A DNA stretch of 64,000 nucleotides from Pseudomonadales bacterium (GCA_011525295.1 WTGV01000059.1:124001-188000), one strand, 5' to 3'. Positions 1 to 9,341 are shown, counted from the stretch's first letter. Made by a program: numbers and translations. The notes: generated by a model from the letters alone, not told the origin.

Positions 1-5
1 AAAGA

Positions 6-752
6 CTAATTTTCTGTAAACGGGAATACCGTTTTTAGCTCATTTTTAGAGCAACTTTCCCGAATCTGAATAGGTCTGTCTCGTACAGGTTCTATCCCCA
101 ACTCTTGTATCTGCTCTTCAGGAGTGAATTCCGATCTACCTCGCAAATACATAGTCGCAATCTCGTGTTCCTCGACGATGTGATAGAAACTTGCAGCAGA
201 CTCTGCACGCACTCTTCCATAGAGTCTCCCTTGCGGTAGTACCAGAACGTTGGGTGCAAATCGATGCCCACCCAAATGGCTACACTGCCACGCTCGCCCG
301 TCGGATAATTCATTCAGCACAGTCCAAGTTCGGTGACCATACTTTGCACAACACCGGTCTCGTGTACCATGGGTACACACGAAGTATGTGTTCGACTCAA
401 CCAGTTGTCCAATTTCTTTGTAGATGTCAAGATCGAGAATCGTATCGTAGGAATTCAACGTATGATGTCGTAGTTGCCCGGACTGGGCAATGTAGATGCT
501 GTACCCCGAGTTAGAAGCACGATTACCACGAATCATCTGTACGCGAGGGAATCGCCCACCTTCTATGAGTGAAGCTACCATTCGGGTCAACCACAGTTGA
601 ACATCCGACGGTAGACTATTCGTTTTGATCGGATCGTGACCCCACATTTCGGTGTATTCGAGCAAAATCCAAAAGTCCACTCGAGGTGCTGTTCCTCGCA
701 TACATTCTCCCTGCGTTAACGAGAATTCAGAACAGCTCTGGTTATCACTCAT
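6..752 (-). CDS. Sucrase/ferredoxin-like Fe-S protein
   Basis: A 248-residue protein of the sucrase/ferredoxin-like family (thioredoxin-fold proteins related to 2Fe-2S ferredoxins). Two family signatures are visible: CTHGTRDRCC at about residues 126-135 and CSHLGGHRFAPN at about 157-168; their Cys and His residues are the likely cluster ligands. There is no signal peptide, so it is probably cytosolic. The start is ATG and a TAG stop lies at 6-8, so the gene is complete although it abuts the window edge. The partner and substrate are not evident from the neighbourhood. The family call is firm; the physiological role is unknown. Confidence 0.8.
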   Translation of the reverse strand: MSDNQSCSEFSLTQGECMRGTAPRVDFWILLEYTEMWGHDPIKTNSLPSDVQLWLTRMVASLIEGGRFPRVQMIRGNRASNSGYSIYIAQSGQLRHHTLNSYDTILDLDIYKEIGQLVESNTYFVCTHGTRDRCCAKYGHRTWTVLNELSDGRAWQCSHLGGHRFAPNVLVLPQGRLYGRVRAESAASFYHIVEEHEIATMYLRGRSEFTPEEQIQELGIEPVRDRPIQIRESCSKNELKTVFPFTEN

Positions 753-997
753 GAGATTAGTGCAAAAAACAGGTGAATGAGTTGAGAATTAAACGTATCT
801 GACGGGATGATTCAAAGCATTGTAGAAAAAGGAAGCTCCACCGATTTAACATAGCTGTGATACACTACCAAGACCCTACACTAGGACACTGTTCTTACCA
901 TGTCCATACCTCCCTCGAACACGCAAATCAACGTGTATTAAAATTTTTTGTAAAAATCGCAACATGCAATGTTGTAATTGACTAGATCGCCAGACCC

Positions 998-1753
998 TTG
1001 AAACAGATAACTTGTTGTGTGTTACTAATCGGGAATGAATTACTATCCGGTAGAACACGTGACTCAAACCTACATTACATAGCGCAATATCTAAGTAGTA
1101 AGGGAGTTCGTGTTGCTGAAGCACGCGTTATTCCGGACATTCACCAAAGGATAGCTGACACGGTCAATGAAGTGCGTATAAACCACGATTACGTCTTCAC
1201 CACTGGTGGAATTGGTCCCACACACGATGACATTACTGCTGAGAGCATCGCATTAGCGTTTGACGTACCCTTGGTCGAAAACGAGACCATTGCTAATCGA
1301 ATTAAAAAACGTTCAGCACCGACGAGTACGTTGACCAACCGATTGCGTATGGCACGAGTGCCACAAGGGGCAAGTCTTATAGAAAATTTGACGGGCGGTC
1401 CACAGGGTTTCTACCTTGAAAACGTGTATGTCATGGCTGGAATTCCAAGTGTTTTACGTGCCATGTTGCCGACTATTGAAATCACCGTGAGCGCGCCCCT
1501 GCACTCCTGTAGTTTAGAAGTAGCTGTGGGGGAGAGTCACATTGCTCACCAATTGGATCAGATTCAACGAGATTTTCCGACGATCGAAGTTGGGAGCTAC
1601 CCGTTTGTACGCGATGGTAATATTGGCACCTCGGTTGTGTTCCGTGGGACAAAAATTGAAGAGTTATCAGCAGCGTTCGACTTAACTAAACAAGCCTTAC
1701 TTCGAATCGGGACTCGTCCTTCCGCAGAGACATTCGACTGGGACACTAGCTAA
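998..1753 (+). CDS. CinA N-terminal/MoaB-like molybdopterin-binding domain protein
   Basis: A 251-residue protein of the MoaB/Mog fold as found in the N-terminal half of CinA. The signatures are GNELLSG near residues 12-18 and GGIGPTHDDIT at 70-80, the loop that binds the molybdopterin phosphate in this family. The C-terminal nicotinamide-nucleotide amidase domain of full-length CinA (about 400 residues) is absent, as in many stand-alone competence/damage-inducible A-like proteins. The start is TTG; no in-frame ATG keeps the first beta strand. It is a single gene, convergent with the dehydrogenase at 1788-2627. It could act on an ADP-ribose-type substrate or be a molybdopterin protein; the sequence does not decide. 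Confidence 0.8.
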   Translation: MKQITCCVLLIGNELLSGRTRDSNLHYIAQYLSSKGVRVAEARVIPDIHQRIADTVNEVRINHDYVFTTGGIGPTHDDITAESIALAFDVPLVENETIANRIKKRSAPTSTLTNRLRMARVPQGASLIENLTGGPQGFYLENVYVMAGIPSVLRAMLPTIEITVSAPLHSCSLEVAVGESHIAHQLDQIQRDFPTIEVGSYPFVRDGNIGTSVVFRGTKIEELSAAFDLTKQALLRIGTRPSAETFDWDTS

Positions 1754-1787
1754 GATCAAACTGCGAATCGGCAAACGGCTCCTCCTT

Positions 1788-2627
1788 TCAAGTGTCAGAG
1801 TCGTTCCTCGCGAGTATGTACGGTATAACCTTAGTAGTATCTACATCTTTCTCTTGTTTTAGAGAAGACATGCGAGAATAAATCTCTGCAGCAGCTTCAT
1901 GAAAGCCAGATGGTAGTTCCGCACTGCTGAAAGTCTTCGCGATCTCGCGCATCTCCGGCGCGAAGCGCCAAGCTTTTCGACTCGTACCCGGTCCCATCCG
2001 TTCAGATCGATCCCATATCGAGTTTTGTGACTGAGACCATTCTGCTTGCAACGGGCTACTAACACCATAGTGCTCGGCCAGCGCACGAATACCCAAGATT
2101 AGGGCAGCTGAGCCTTTGGTGTAAGCTGCATAACACATCTTCATTGCCGATGCTGTTAATGGTCCATTTACCAAGACCTCAGTGTGCACTCGAGTAGCCT
2201 GAAACAAATCTGAAATTTGTTTCGCGTTCGATCCAGACAGGTACAACCGAGTGTGTCCGTGGACACGGGGAGGAGGACCGACGATACCACCGTCTACATA
2301 TCGTTCGCCGAAGATATCTAACAGTCGCTGTGCCGTAACTGGAGCAATTGCGTTCGCATCGCAATAAGTTCCAAAAAATTCAGTCTCCGCTACGGCTCGA
2401 CCGACTTCAATCGCGTTCTCGGGAGGACACACCGATAGTACGATTTCGACTTCGGTTATTGCTTCGGCTAAGGAACCGGTTCGCGTCAAACTGGCTTGAG
2501 TGGCGCGCGCTCCGGTTACTTCTGATCTACCCTCTGAAACCCAAAAGACTTCGTGGCCATTCTCCACTAAATTGTTCCCCAGTGAGGAACCCATCTCCCC
2601 TGGATGTAAGAGTAAGACTTTTGTCAT
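1788..2627 (-). CDS. NAD(P)-binding 3-hydroxyisobutyrate dehydrogenase-like protein (DUF1932 type)
   Basis: A 279-residue member of the 6-phosphogluconate/beta-hydroxyacid dehydrogenase superfamily. The N-terminal Rossmann motif reads HPGEMGSSLG (residues 8-17), with Glu where the family usually has Gly-x-Met-Gly. A helical C-terminal half from about residue 165 resembles the DUF1932 domain. The segment around PLTASAMKMCYAA carries the Lys expected for the catalytic region of these enzymes. It is probably a cytosolic NAD(P)-linked oxidoreductase acting on a short hydroxy acid; the true substrate cannot be read. It lies 62 bases downstream of the radical SAM gene on the same strand, so co-transcription is possible. 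Confidence 0.75.
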   Translation of the reverse strand: MTKVLLLHPGEMGSSLGNNLVENGHEVFWVSEGRSEVTGARATQASLTRTGSLAEAITEVEIVLSVCPPENAIEVGRAVAETEFFGTYCDANAIAPVTAQRLLDIFGERYVDGGIVGPPPRVHGHTRLYLSGSNAKQISDLFQATRVHTEVLVNGPLTASAMKMCYAAYTKGSAALILGIRALAEHYGVSSPLQAEWSQSQNSIWDRSERMGPGTSRKAWRFAPEMREIAKTFSSAELPSGFHEAAAEIYSRMSSLKQEKDVDTTKVIPYILARNDSDT

Positions 2628-2689
2628 AGTCGTATCACCAAATGAAGTTGTTTTCTAATGAGTGTGGTGCGTTAACCAAATTACGCCAT

Positions 2690-3799
2690 TTAATCCCAAA
2701 GGTCCCTGACATCCTGTTGTCTGCGAAATAAATCTGTACGAAGTGTCGAGGTGTCCGTTGTACCTGTTTCGCGTGTTCCCGTCGGAACGTCCAACCCGAA
2801 CTTATGCTTTGCTGATCTAAACCGTTGTCGAATCAGCTCAGCGAACACCCCTGTACCGGTCATGCGCTGTCCAAATTCGGAACCGCAGAGTTTGCCTCCG
2901 TGAATTTCTCGGACTTGGCTTAGGACGCGGTTTGCTTTCAATGGATAGTGTTCGTTTAACCAGGCTTCAAACAGCCCCGCAACTTCGAGTGGAAGACGCA
3001 ATATCACATAAGTAGCGAACTGTGCACCGAATTGGGCACACTGTTCGAGGATTTCTTCGATTTCATGGTCTGTCAGCACTGGAATGATCGGAGCGACTAT
3101 TACTCCGACCGGGATTTTTTCTTGTGCCAATGCGCGAATTACTCGCAGACGCGCTGTTGGCGACGCGGTCCTTGGTTCTAGCTTAGTCTTTAGTTCGTTC
3201 TGTAACGTGGTGACGCTCACCGCCACAGAAACTAATTCTAATTTAGCAAGTTCTCTCAGAATGTCGAGATCTCGCAATATCAAAACACCCTTTGTTACGA
3301 TGCATACTGGATTGCGAAACTCCAGACAAGTCTCTAGAAGCTTTCGCGTGATACCAAGTTTCTTTTCTGCAGGTTGGTATGGATCTGTGTTGGTTCCCAA
3401 CGCGATGGGTGCACAAACGTAAGACTTCTTCAGAAATGCTTCGCGCAACCGCGCTACCGGCTCTGTCTTGTAAAAAATCTTCGTCTCAAAATCCAACCCC
3501 GGCGATAAATCCAGATACGCATGTGTGGGACGAGCATAACAGTAAATACAACCATGTTCACAGCCCTTATAAGGATTGATCGACTGCGAAAAAGGAATAT
3601 CGGGAGATTGGTTTGTTGTGATGATGTTGGCTGTTCTATCCGGTCGCAACTCCGTATCGGGAGCACAAGCCAAATCTTCCAAACTAAGTTCGTGAAGTGT
3701 CGACCAACCATCGTCCACTGGCTCAACCTCCGATCGGAGATATCGTGAACTAGGATTTTTTGTCGCACCGCGACCTTTTATCGACTGAGACTTATTCAA
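2690..3799 (-). CDS. PA0069-family radical SAM protein
   Basis: A 369-residue radical SAM protein of the PA0069/Rv2578c group, distantly related to spore photoproduct lyase. The cluster-binding motif is CEHGCIYC, with cysteines at residues 80, 84 and 87, preceded by the conserved SINPYKGC stretch. It is followed by the GTNTDPYQPAEKK segment usual in this group. Members of about 350-380 residues are common in bacteria, often near DNA-repair genes, but their reaction is not established. It reads on the minus strand towards the dehydrogenase gene. It has an ATG start and shows no sign of truncation. Confidence 0.85.
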   Translation of the reverse strand: MNKSQSIKGRGATKNPSSRYLRSEVEPVDDGWSTLHELSLEDLACAPDTELRPDRTANIITTNQSPDIPFSQSINPYKGCEHGCIYCYARPTHAYLDLSPGLDFETKIFYKTEPVARLREAFLKKSYVCAPIALGTNTDPYQPAEKKLGITRKLLETCLEFRNPVCIVTKGVLILRDLDILRELAKLELVSVAVSVTTLQNELKTKLEPRTASPTARLRVIRALAQEKIPVGVIVAPIIPVLTDHEIEEILEQCAQFGAQFATYVILRLPLEVAGLFEAWLNEHYPLKANRVLSQVREIHGGKLCGSEFGQRMTGTGVFAELIRQRFRSAKHKFGLDVPTGTRETGTTDTSTLRTDLFRRQQDVRDLWD

Positions 3800-4006
3800 G
3801 CCAAACCGATTTCAGCGAAACTGTGCATGGGCAATTTTGATTCATGAGCTAAGTACATTCTATGTCTAGACGAGACTAATAAATTCACCGACAACGGCAA
3901 CCCTTCTATCAAGGAATCCACGAACGTATTTCGAATCATTCAACAGCGTAGTTGAGTCGGAACTATCAAGGGTTTGGTTGTCTAATTTGCGTGCAGAACC
4001 TATCTA

Positions 4007-4387
4007 TTGAGTACGCATCTCGCGTTCGAGGTCAAACGATACTTCCCTATGAACAGTGCTGTTGTATTACAAGGTAATTACACATTGACACTGCACGCTC
4101 AGAGAGCGGCTCAACAACGCGGCATCACACTACAAACTATTCAATGTGTACTCTACAACGCCGATGTTCAAAAGCATCGTGGCAAAGGGAAAATGTCCTT
4201 CGCGATCAGTAAGAAAAAGATGAGACAGCTGCAAGAACAAGGATATCCACCGAAGACCATCGAAAGAGTTGACGCAGTCGTTGTATTAGTCGAACCACTG
4301 GACAAAAAGGTAATCTCTGTATGGCACAGTTTTAAGAAGTCGAGCCGGCGAGACTACAAGCAGCACGATACCTTCTCCGAACGATAA
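4007..4387 (+). CDS. Small DUF4258-like protein
   Basis: A 126-residue basic protein. The core LTLHAQRAAQQRGITLQTI followed by VLVEPLDKKVISVWH resembles the DUF4258 family: a Ser/Thr-x-His-Ala helix, then strands ending in a V-I-T/S-V motif. These are small proteins of unknown function found as single genes or next to toxin-antitoxin modules. The open frame begins at a TTG; an in-frame ATG at 4049 would give a 112-residue form that still contains the whole family core and may be the real start. Neither start has a clear ribosome-binding site. No partner gene is adjacent. Function unknown. Confidence 0.55.
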   Translation: MSTHLAFEVKRYFPMNSAVVLQGNYTLTLHAQRAAQQRGITLQTIQCVLYNADVQKHRGKGKMSFAISKKKMRQLQEQGYPPKTIERVDAVVVLVEPLDKKVISVWHSFKKSSRRDYKQHDTFSER

Positions 4388-4448
4388 TCCCGTTACGAAT
4401 CCATAAGAGCGTCCGCTACGTAAAGGTAAGTACTGTATTGATTCAGAA

Positions 4449-4457
4449 TGCTACAAT
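4449..4457 (+). promoter_or_regulatory. Possible extended -10 promoter for nfeD
   Basis: TGCTACAAT matches an extended sigma-70 -10 element (TG, one base, TACAAT) about 50 bases before the TTG start of the nfeD gene. No good -35 hexamer lies at the usual distance, which extended -10 promoters can tolerate. Low-confidence call from pattern only. Confidence 0.35.
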
Positions 4458-4508
4458 ATGGTACTTTGCAGTTTATTGGTGATGAATGATTCGTTTACTG
4501 GGTAAGCA

Positions 4509-5885
4509 TTGATCAGGTCTTGGCGATTGCGGACCCTCGTACGACTATTGCTCAGCGCGGGATTCTTATTACTCGGTTTCTCGCAACTTACCGCGAACGA
4601 AGTTCGAGTCCTGACTATTGAAGGTGCGATCGGTCCAGCAACCTCGCACCATATCACTAAAGCATTAGAAAAAGCAGCAGACGACAACGTCGAGTTGGTT
4701 GTAATTCGACTTGACACACCTGGAGGGTTGGTCGACTCATTGCGTGTTATTGTCCAAGACGTATTGTCATCTCCTGTCCCCGTCTGTACTTACGTCGCGC
4801 CGAACGGTGCGCGAGCTGCCAGCGCTGGCACATATCTTTCTTATGCAAGTCACATCTCAGCCATGTGCCCTGTTTCCAATATCGGTTCAAGCACTCCCGT
4901 CTCGATGGGGTCGACGCCTAACAACGTGCCCGGCGTACCTGGAACACCCGAATCACCAAACGAATCAGACGAGACCGCGGACGCGCCAGAGAACGGTGCT
5001 AGCGCAATGGATCGGAAGATCTTGGAAGATTCAGTAGCGTATATCAAGAGTCTCGCAGAACTCCGTGGACGAAATGTGGAGTGGGCCGAAAAAACGGTTC
5101 GAGAAGCTGCGAATCTAACCGCATCTGAGGCGTTGGAACTCAACGTCACTGACTATATTGCACAGGACGTTCAGGATCTCCTTGAACAGATACATGGATC
5201 CACCATCGAGAATGTAAATGGCAATACAGTCGTCATGGATACTGCAGATGCGATGGTTGTGGAAATTGAAACCGACTGGGTGTACGAGTTTTTGAAGATT
5301 ATTACTAATCCTAACGTTGCTTACCTACTACTAATCGTGGGCATTAATGCCATCATCATCGAACTCTACAACCCAGGCTTAGGTGGAGCTGGAATCCTTG
5401 GGATTATTTGTCTAGTGTTGGGTGCCTACGCGTTGCATCTTCTACCTTTGAACTACGCAGGATTGGCATTGTTGGTAGTCGGTGTTATCTTGTTCATTGC
5501 TGAAGCTATCACGCCGTCGTATGGGATCTTTGGTCTCGGAGGAATTGTGTCCTTTATTGCCGGATCGTTGTTACTCTACGATACTGACATCCCTGCGTTT
5601 CAAATTTCATTTGCTGTTGTCGGCGCGATTTCAACAGTAACGGCTCTACTCTTAATTTTTGTGATCCGAACCGCGTTGAAACAACGGAAAAAGGGACCGG
5701 TCTCAGGACTAGATGGATTAATCGGAAAGGAGGGTAGGGTATTAGCCGATTTCACCGACGAAGGTCGGGTGTTTGCCGAGGGTGAAACATGGACCGCGAC
5801 TGCCGATGTACCCCTGGCACGAAATGACAAAGTTGTCGTCCGCGATATTAACGGACTTACCTTAAAAGTTGAGAGGATCACTTAA
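4509..5885 (+). CDS. nfeD: Long-form NfeD membrane-bound serine protease
   Basis: A 458-residue NfeD protein with all parts of the long form. An N-terminal hydrophobic signal (about 8-28) is followed by a ClpP-like domain (about 32-225), four or five membrane segments (about 268-390) and a C-terminal OB-fold (about 400-458). The expected catalytic dyad is visible: Ser106 in AASAGTYL and Lys170 in MDRKIL, matching the Ser/Lys pair known from the archaeal STOPP protease. A Pro/Asn/Glu-rich linker at 130-165 separates the two. It starts with TTG. The slipin gene follows after 3 bases, the classic nfeD-stomatin pair; the protease probably cleaves the partner's hydrophobic C-terminal region in membrane quality control. 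Confidence 0.9.
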   Translation: MIRSWRLRTLVRLLLSAGFLLLGFSQLTANEVRVLTIEGAIGPATSHHITKALEKAADDNVELVVIRLDTPGGLVDSLRVIVQDVLSSPVPVCTYVAPNGARAASAGTYLSYASHISAMCPVSNIGSSTPVSMGSTPNNVPGVPGTPESPNESDETADAPENGASAMDRKILEDSVAYIKSLAELRGRNVEWAEKTVREAANLTASEALELNVTDYIAQDVQDLLEQIHGSTIENVNGNTVVMDTADAMVVEIETDWVYEFLKIITNPNVAYLLLIVGINAIIIELYNPGLGGAGILGIICLVLGAYALHLLPLNYAGLALLVVGVILFIAEAITPSYGIFGLGGIVSFIAGSLLLYDTDIPAFQISFAVVGAISTVTALLLIFVIRTALKQRKKGPVSGLDGLIGKEGRVLADFTDEGRVFAEGETWTATADVPLARNDKVVVRDINGLTLKVERIT

Positions 5886-5888
5886 TCT

Positions 5889-6704
5889 ATGCCTTGGACC
5901 TATGTACTAGTCACCGCAGTAATAATCCTTTTCCTACTGTTTGCTTCTTTACGCATCATGCTCGAGTATGAACGTGCTGTAGTCTTGTTCTTAGGACGCT
6001 TTCAAAGCGTTAAGGGACCGGGATTGATCGTGGTCATCCCGTTCCTACAAAAAGCCATCCGAGTTGATCTCAGAACGGTAACAATGGATGTGCCATCGCA
6101 AGACCTAATTACTCGAGACAATGTCTCTGTGAACGTAAACGCGGTTCTGTACTTCCGCGTGCTCAAACCAAAAGAAGCGATCATCAACGTTGAAAACTAT
6201 ATGGTCGCAACTGAACAGCTAGCGCAAACGACGCTCCGTTCAGTTTTGGGACAACATGAACTCGACGAGTTGCTCGCGGAGCGCGATCGATTAAACGAGG
6301 ATATTCAAGCTATTTTGGATCAGCAAACGGACCAGTGGGGCATCAAGGTCGCAAACGTCGAAATCAAACATGTGGACATCGACGCGACGATGGTACGCGC
6401 CATCGCGAAACAAGCAGAAGCAGAACGTGAACGGCGCGCGAAAGTCATCCACGCTGATGGGGAATTTGAAGCTTCTGCGCGGCTAGTAGATGCAGCAACG
6501 AAACTCGCGTCTCAAACAGAGTCCATGCAACTACGATACCTCCAAACGTTAACTGAAATCGCCGGCGAAAAATCGTCGACTATAGTGTTCCCGGTACCCA
6601 TGAACGTGCTAGATATGGTACAGTCGCTGACTTTGGACGGTAGCAAGAACGCTACCGGTGCCGAATCAAGTTCGTCAGAAGATAGCGATTCAACTGAATC
6701 CTAG
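5889..6704 (+). CDS. Slipin (stomatin/prohibitin-family SPFH protein)
   Basis: A 271-residue SPFH-domain protein. One N-terminal membrane segment (about 5-22) is followed by the SPFH domain, with the family stretches ERAVVLFLGRF and GPGLIVVIPF. A charged coiled-coil helix, rich in Ala, Glu and Arg, runs from about 170 to 215. It is a stomatin-like membrane scaffold that oligomerises in the inner membrane. It lies directly downstream of the long-form nfeD gene, so the two are almost certainly an operon; family knowledge places them together in membrane-protein homeostasis. The C-terminal tail is Ser/Asp/Glu-rich and looks disordered. The stop overlaps the convergent VOC gene by 4 bases. Confidence 0.92.
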   Translation: MPWTYVLVTAVIILFLLFASLRIMLEYERAVVLFLGRFQSVKGPGLIVVIPFLQKAIRVDLRTVTMDVPSQDLITRDNVSVNVNAVLYFRVLKPKEAIINVENYMVATEQLAQTTLRSVLGQHELDELLAERDRLNEDIQAILDQQTDQWGIKVANVEIKHVDIDATMVRAIAKQAEAERERRAKVIHADGEFEASARLVDAATKLASQTESMQLRYLQTLTEIAGEKSSTIVFPVPMNVLDMVQSLTLDGSKNATGAESSSSEDSDSTES

Positions 6705-7096
6705 TCATTAAATTCGACTAACTGAATCAAGTTTCCACAGGTGTCATCTAGGATCGCGATTTTTGTTTCTCCTGCCGTAAACGGTTCTCGAACAAAGACT
6801 ACCCCCTGATTACACAAATTTTCGTAGACTGACTGCAGGTCTCGCACCCGAAAGGAAGCCGCAGGGATACCGTCTCGTACTAAAGCCTCCTTGAACGGAG
6901 GAACCGCAGGATGGGCACTGGGTTCCAACAACAACTCCACTCCGTCTGGTGCTACACTCGATGTTACCGTTAGATATCGATATTCACCCACCGGAATGTC
7001 GTGCTTCAAGTTAAATCCTAACTTCTTGGTGTAGAAGTCGAGAGCTTTGGCTTGGTCATCAACGAGAACGCCAGCGACGTAGATTTCTAGTGCCAT
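6701..7096 (-). CDS. VOC-family (glyoxalase-like) protein
   Basis: A 131-residue vicinal-oxygen-chelate fold protein with two beta-alpha-beta-beta-beta modules. It starts with an AGVLVDDQAKALDFYTKKLG segment and ends with AILDDTCGNLIQLVEF, the typical second-module glutamate region. Members bind a divalent metal and include glyoxalases, dioxygenases and antibiotic-binding proteins; substrate cannot be inferred. It is 19 bases downstream of the ABC ATPase gene on the same strand, so it is likely co-transcribed. Convergent with the slipin gene. Confidence 0.8.
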   Translation of the reverse strand: MALEIYVAGVLVDDQAKALDFYTKKLGFNLKHDIPVGEYRYLTVTSSVAPDGVELLLEPSAHPAVPPFKEALVRDGIPAASFRVRDLQSVYENLCNQGVVFVREPFTAGETKIAILDDTCGNLIQLVEFND

Positions 7097-7115
7097 TCTT
7101 TTTATCTCCTAAGTG

Positions 7116-8723
7116 TTACTGTCGTACAAATTCTTCATCGACTTTCATGTCTAGTGCTGCACCAAATAGCGCGCGGGCATAATCAGTCTGCGGAGAGTTA
7201 AATACGTTTTGCGCAGGTCCTTGTTCAACTATCTTACCATCTCGCATCACTATCAACCAATTCGCGAGTGCACGCACTACTTTTAGATCGTGGCTGACAA
7301 ACAGATAGGCTAAATTGTGTTTTTGTTGTAAATCTCGCAACAAATCAACAATTTGAGCTTGGACAGACATGTCTAAAGCCGAAGTCGGTTCGTCCAAAAC
7401 AACGAATCGAGGACGCAATATCATGGCTCTCGCGATGGAGATGCGTTGGCGTTGTCCTCCCGAGAATTCGTGCGGGTAGCGAACCATAGTTTCTGGATCC
7501 AAACCCACTTCTGTCATAACTTCAGCAACCTGAGCTTGCCGTTGTGCTCTGGATAAACCGGGCACGTGTACCCCAAGTCCTTCTTCAATGATGTGTTGCA
7601 CTGTCATCCGCGGTGAAAGGCTCCCATAAGGATCTTGAAACACAATCTGCATATCTTTGCGTAATTGAGTAAGTGCTCGCCGTTTTAAGGGAAGGATATC
7701 TTTCCCATCAAACTCCAAGTCGCCTTCGCTGGTAAGCAAGCGCAACATCGCCAAGCCTAGCGTTGTCTTCCCAGACCCGGATTCACCAACGACACCGACA
7801 GTCTGTCCTGCCCGAACTGTGACTTCAACATCATCAACGGCTACCACGTATTTCGTCTTTCCAAACCAACCCTTCCCTCGAGGATATCTCACCGTAAACT
7901 TACGGGCTTCAGCTCGAATCGGAGCCTGATCGTTAGAAAAGGCTGGTTCACCAGATGGTTCGGCAGCTAATAGATGCTTGGTGTACTCATGTTGCGGATT
8001 GCCAAAAATCTCCGCGTTCGTACCGTGTTCGACGATCAATCCGTCATGCATGACACAGACTCTATGAGCGACTGAACGAACAATCCCTAAATCGTGGGTG
8101 ATCAGGAGCATTGCCATTTGCATCTCTTGCTGAAGCTCACCCAATAATTTCAAGATTTGCGCTTGAATAGTAACATCAAGGGCGGTAGTAGGCTCATCCG
8201 CAATCAACAACTTCGGTTCATTGGCTAGTGCCATCGCGATCATGACCCTTTGACGTTGACCTCCGGACAATTCGTGCGGATAGGCTTGAAGACGACTCTC
8301 GGCATCTTGAAGGCCTACTAGCTTTAGTAGTTCCAAAGTCCTTTTTAGAGCTTGCTGACGCGACATCCCTTTGTGAACTCTTAACGCCTCGCCGACTTGT
8401 TTCGAGATTTTGTGCAAGGGGTTCAAGGAGGTCATGGGTTCTTGGAAGATCATGCTCACCTTAGCTCCTCGAATCTTCAAGAGTTGTTCACGAGAAGCAC
8501 CGATTACTTCTTGTTCTTCCACAAGAACACTACCAGACGGATGGTGAGCTAGGGGATAGGGCAGTAACTGTAACACGGAAAGTGCTGTGACTGACTTCCC
8601 AGATCCGGATTCGCCTACAAGAGCTACAGTCTCCGCTGTATTTATGGAGAACGAAACTCCGTCGACAGCCATTTCGGAACCGAAACTGACACGAAGATCA
8701 TTGACCTCTAAAACTTTAGACAC
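7116..8723 (-). CDS. yejF: YejF-type dipeptide ABC transporter, tandem ATP-binding subunit
   Basis: A 535-residue protein with two fused ABC ATPase domains, the layout of YejF and DppD-DppF fusions. Each half has its own Walker A (GESGSGKS near residue 37 and GESGSGKT in the second half), signature motif (LSGGQRQR and FSGGQRQR) and Walker B (LLIADEPTTALD and FVVLDEPTSALD). Such subunits energise import of peptides, including the microcin C permease YejABEF. No permease or periplasmic binding protein is adjacent, which is unusual because these genes normally form one operon. The protein itself looks fully active. Confidence 0.88.
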   Translation of the reverse strand: MSKVLEVNDLRVSFGSEMAVDGVSFSINTAETVALVGESGSGKSVTALSVLQLLPYPLAHHPSGSVLVEEQEVIGASREQLLKIRGAKVSMIFQEPMTSLNPLHKISKQVGEALRVHKGMSRQQALKRTLELLKLVGLQDAESRLQAYPHELSGGQRQRVMIAMALANEPKLLIADEPTTALDVTIQAQILKLLGELQQEMQMAMLLITHDLGIVRSVAHRVCVMHDGLIVEHGTNAEIFGNPQHEYTKHLLAAEPSGEPAFSNDQAPIRAEARKFTVRYPRGKGWFGKTKYVVAVDDVEVTVRAGQTVGVVGESGSGKTTLGLAMLRLLTSEGDLEFDGKDILPLKRRALTQLRKDMQIVFQDPYGSLSPRMTVQHIIEEGLGVHVPGLSRAQRQAQVAEVMTEVGLDPETMVRYPHEFSGGQRQRISIARAMILRPRFVVLDEPTSALDMSVQAQIVDLLRDLQQKHNLAYLFVSHDLKVVRALANWLIVMRDGKIVEQGPAQNVFNSPQTDYARALFGAALDMKVDEEFVRQ

Positions 8724-8908
8724 TTAGTCTCACTAACTTTTGCGTTCCTTCGACCCACAAGATGTAACCCTTACCAGAATGGCCTCGAAATAATGTAGGA
8801 AACATTCAATTTTCCACAAAAAGGATGCTTTTGGGTTGTTGGAGTTTTCTGATTTTGTCAATTTCGCTATAAACTAGTAAGACAAAGTACCTCGCGTGAG
8901 GGTAAAAC

Positions 8909-9328
8909 ATGTCCAAATCTCAACTTCAAGAAGCTGGACTTCGAGTAACTGTACCGAGGTTGCGAGTGCTTCAAGTGTTAGAAGAAGCGAACCCGCACCA
9001 TCTTTCGGCAGAAGACGTTTACAAGAAGCTGTTAGCCATGGACGAATCTATCGGACTAGCAACAGTTTACAGGGTTCTCACGCAATTTGAATCCGTTGGC
9101 ATCGTTGAGCGACACAACTTCGCGGAAGATTACTCGGTATATGAACTGACTCCAGAGTCACATCACGATCATATGGTTGATGTCGATCACGGAACTGTGA
9201 TTGAGTTTGTTGATGAGAAAATTGAGCAATTACAGCACGAAATTGCAGAGCAACACGGATATGAATTGATCGATCACGAACTGGTACTCTACGTACGAAA
9301 GAAATCTGATAACGGCGTAAAAAGATAA
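8909..9328 (+). CDS. fur: Ferric uptake regulator Fur
   Basis: A 139-residue Fur repressor. The N-terminal winged helix (about 1-80) includes the recognition region SIGLATVYRVLTQFE, and the C-terminal dimerisation domain follows. The regulatory metal ligands are present: His31/32, Glu79, the HHDH cluster at 85-88, Glu99 and His123. There is no cysteine anywhere, so the structural Zn(Cys)4 site of E. coli Fur cannot form; the stretch reads HMVDVDHG where Pseudomonas Fur keeps one Cys. A GAGGG ribosome site precedes the ATG by 7 bases. It probably controls iron uptake genes; I see no convincing Fur box in its own upstream region. Confidence 0.93.
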   Translation: MSKSQLQEAGLRVTVPRLRVLQVLEEANPHHLSAEDVYKKLLAMDESIGLATVYRVLTQFESVGIVERHNFAEDYSVYELTPESHHDHMVDVDHGTVIEFVDEKIEQLQHEIAEQHGYELIDHELVLYVRKKSDNGVKR

Positions 9329-9341
9329 ATTTTTATTGCAT

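Noticed and set aside
8724-8908. Fur box and promoter upstream of fur
   Set aside because: A CTATAAAC-like -10 is present, but no -35 at proper spacing and no 19-base Fur palindrome could be matched.
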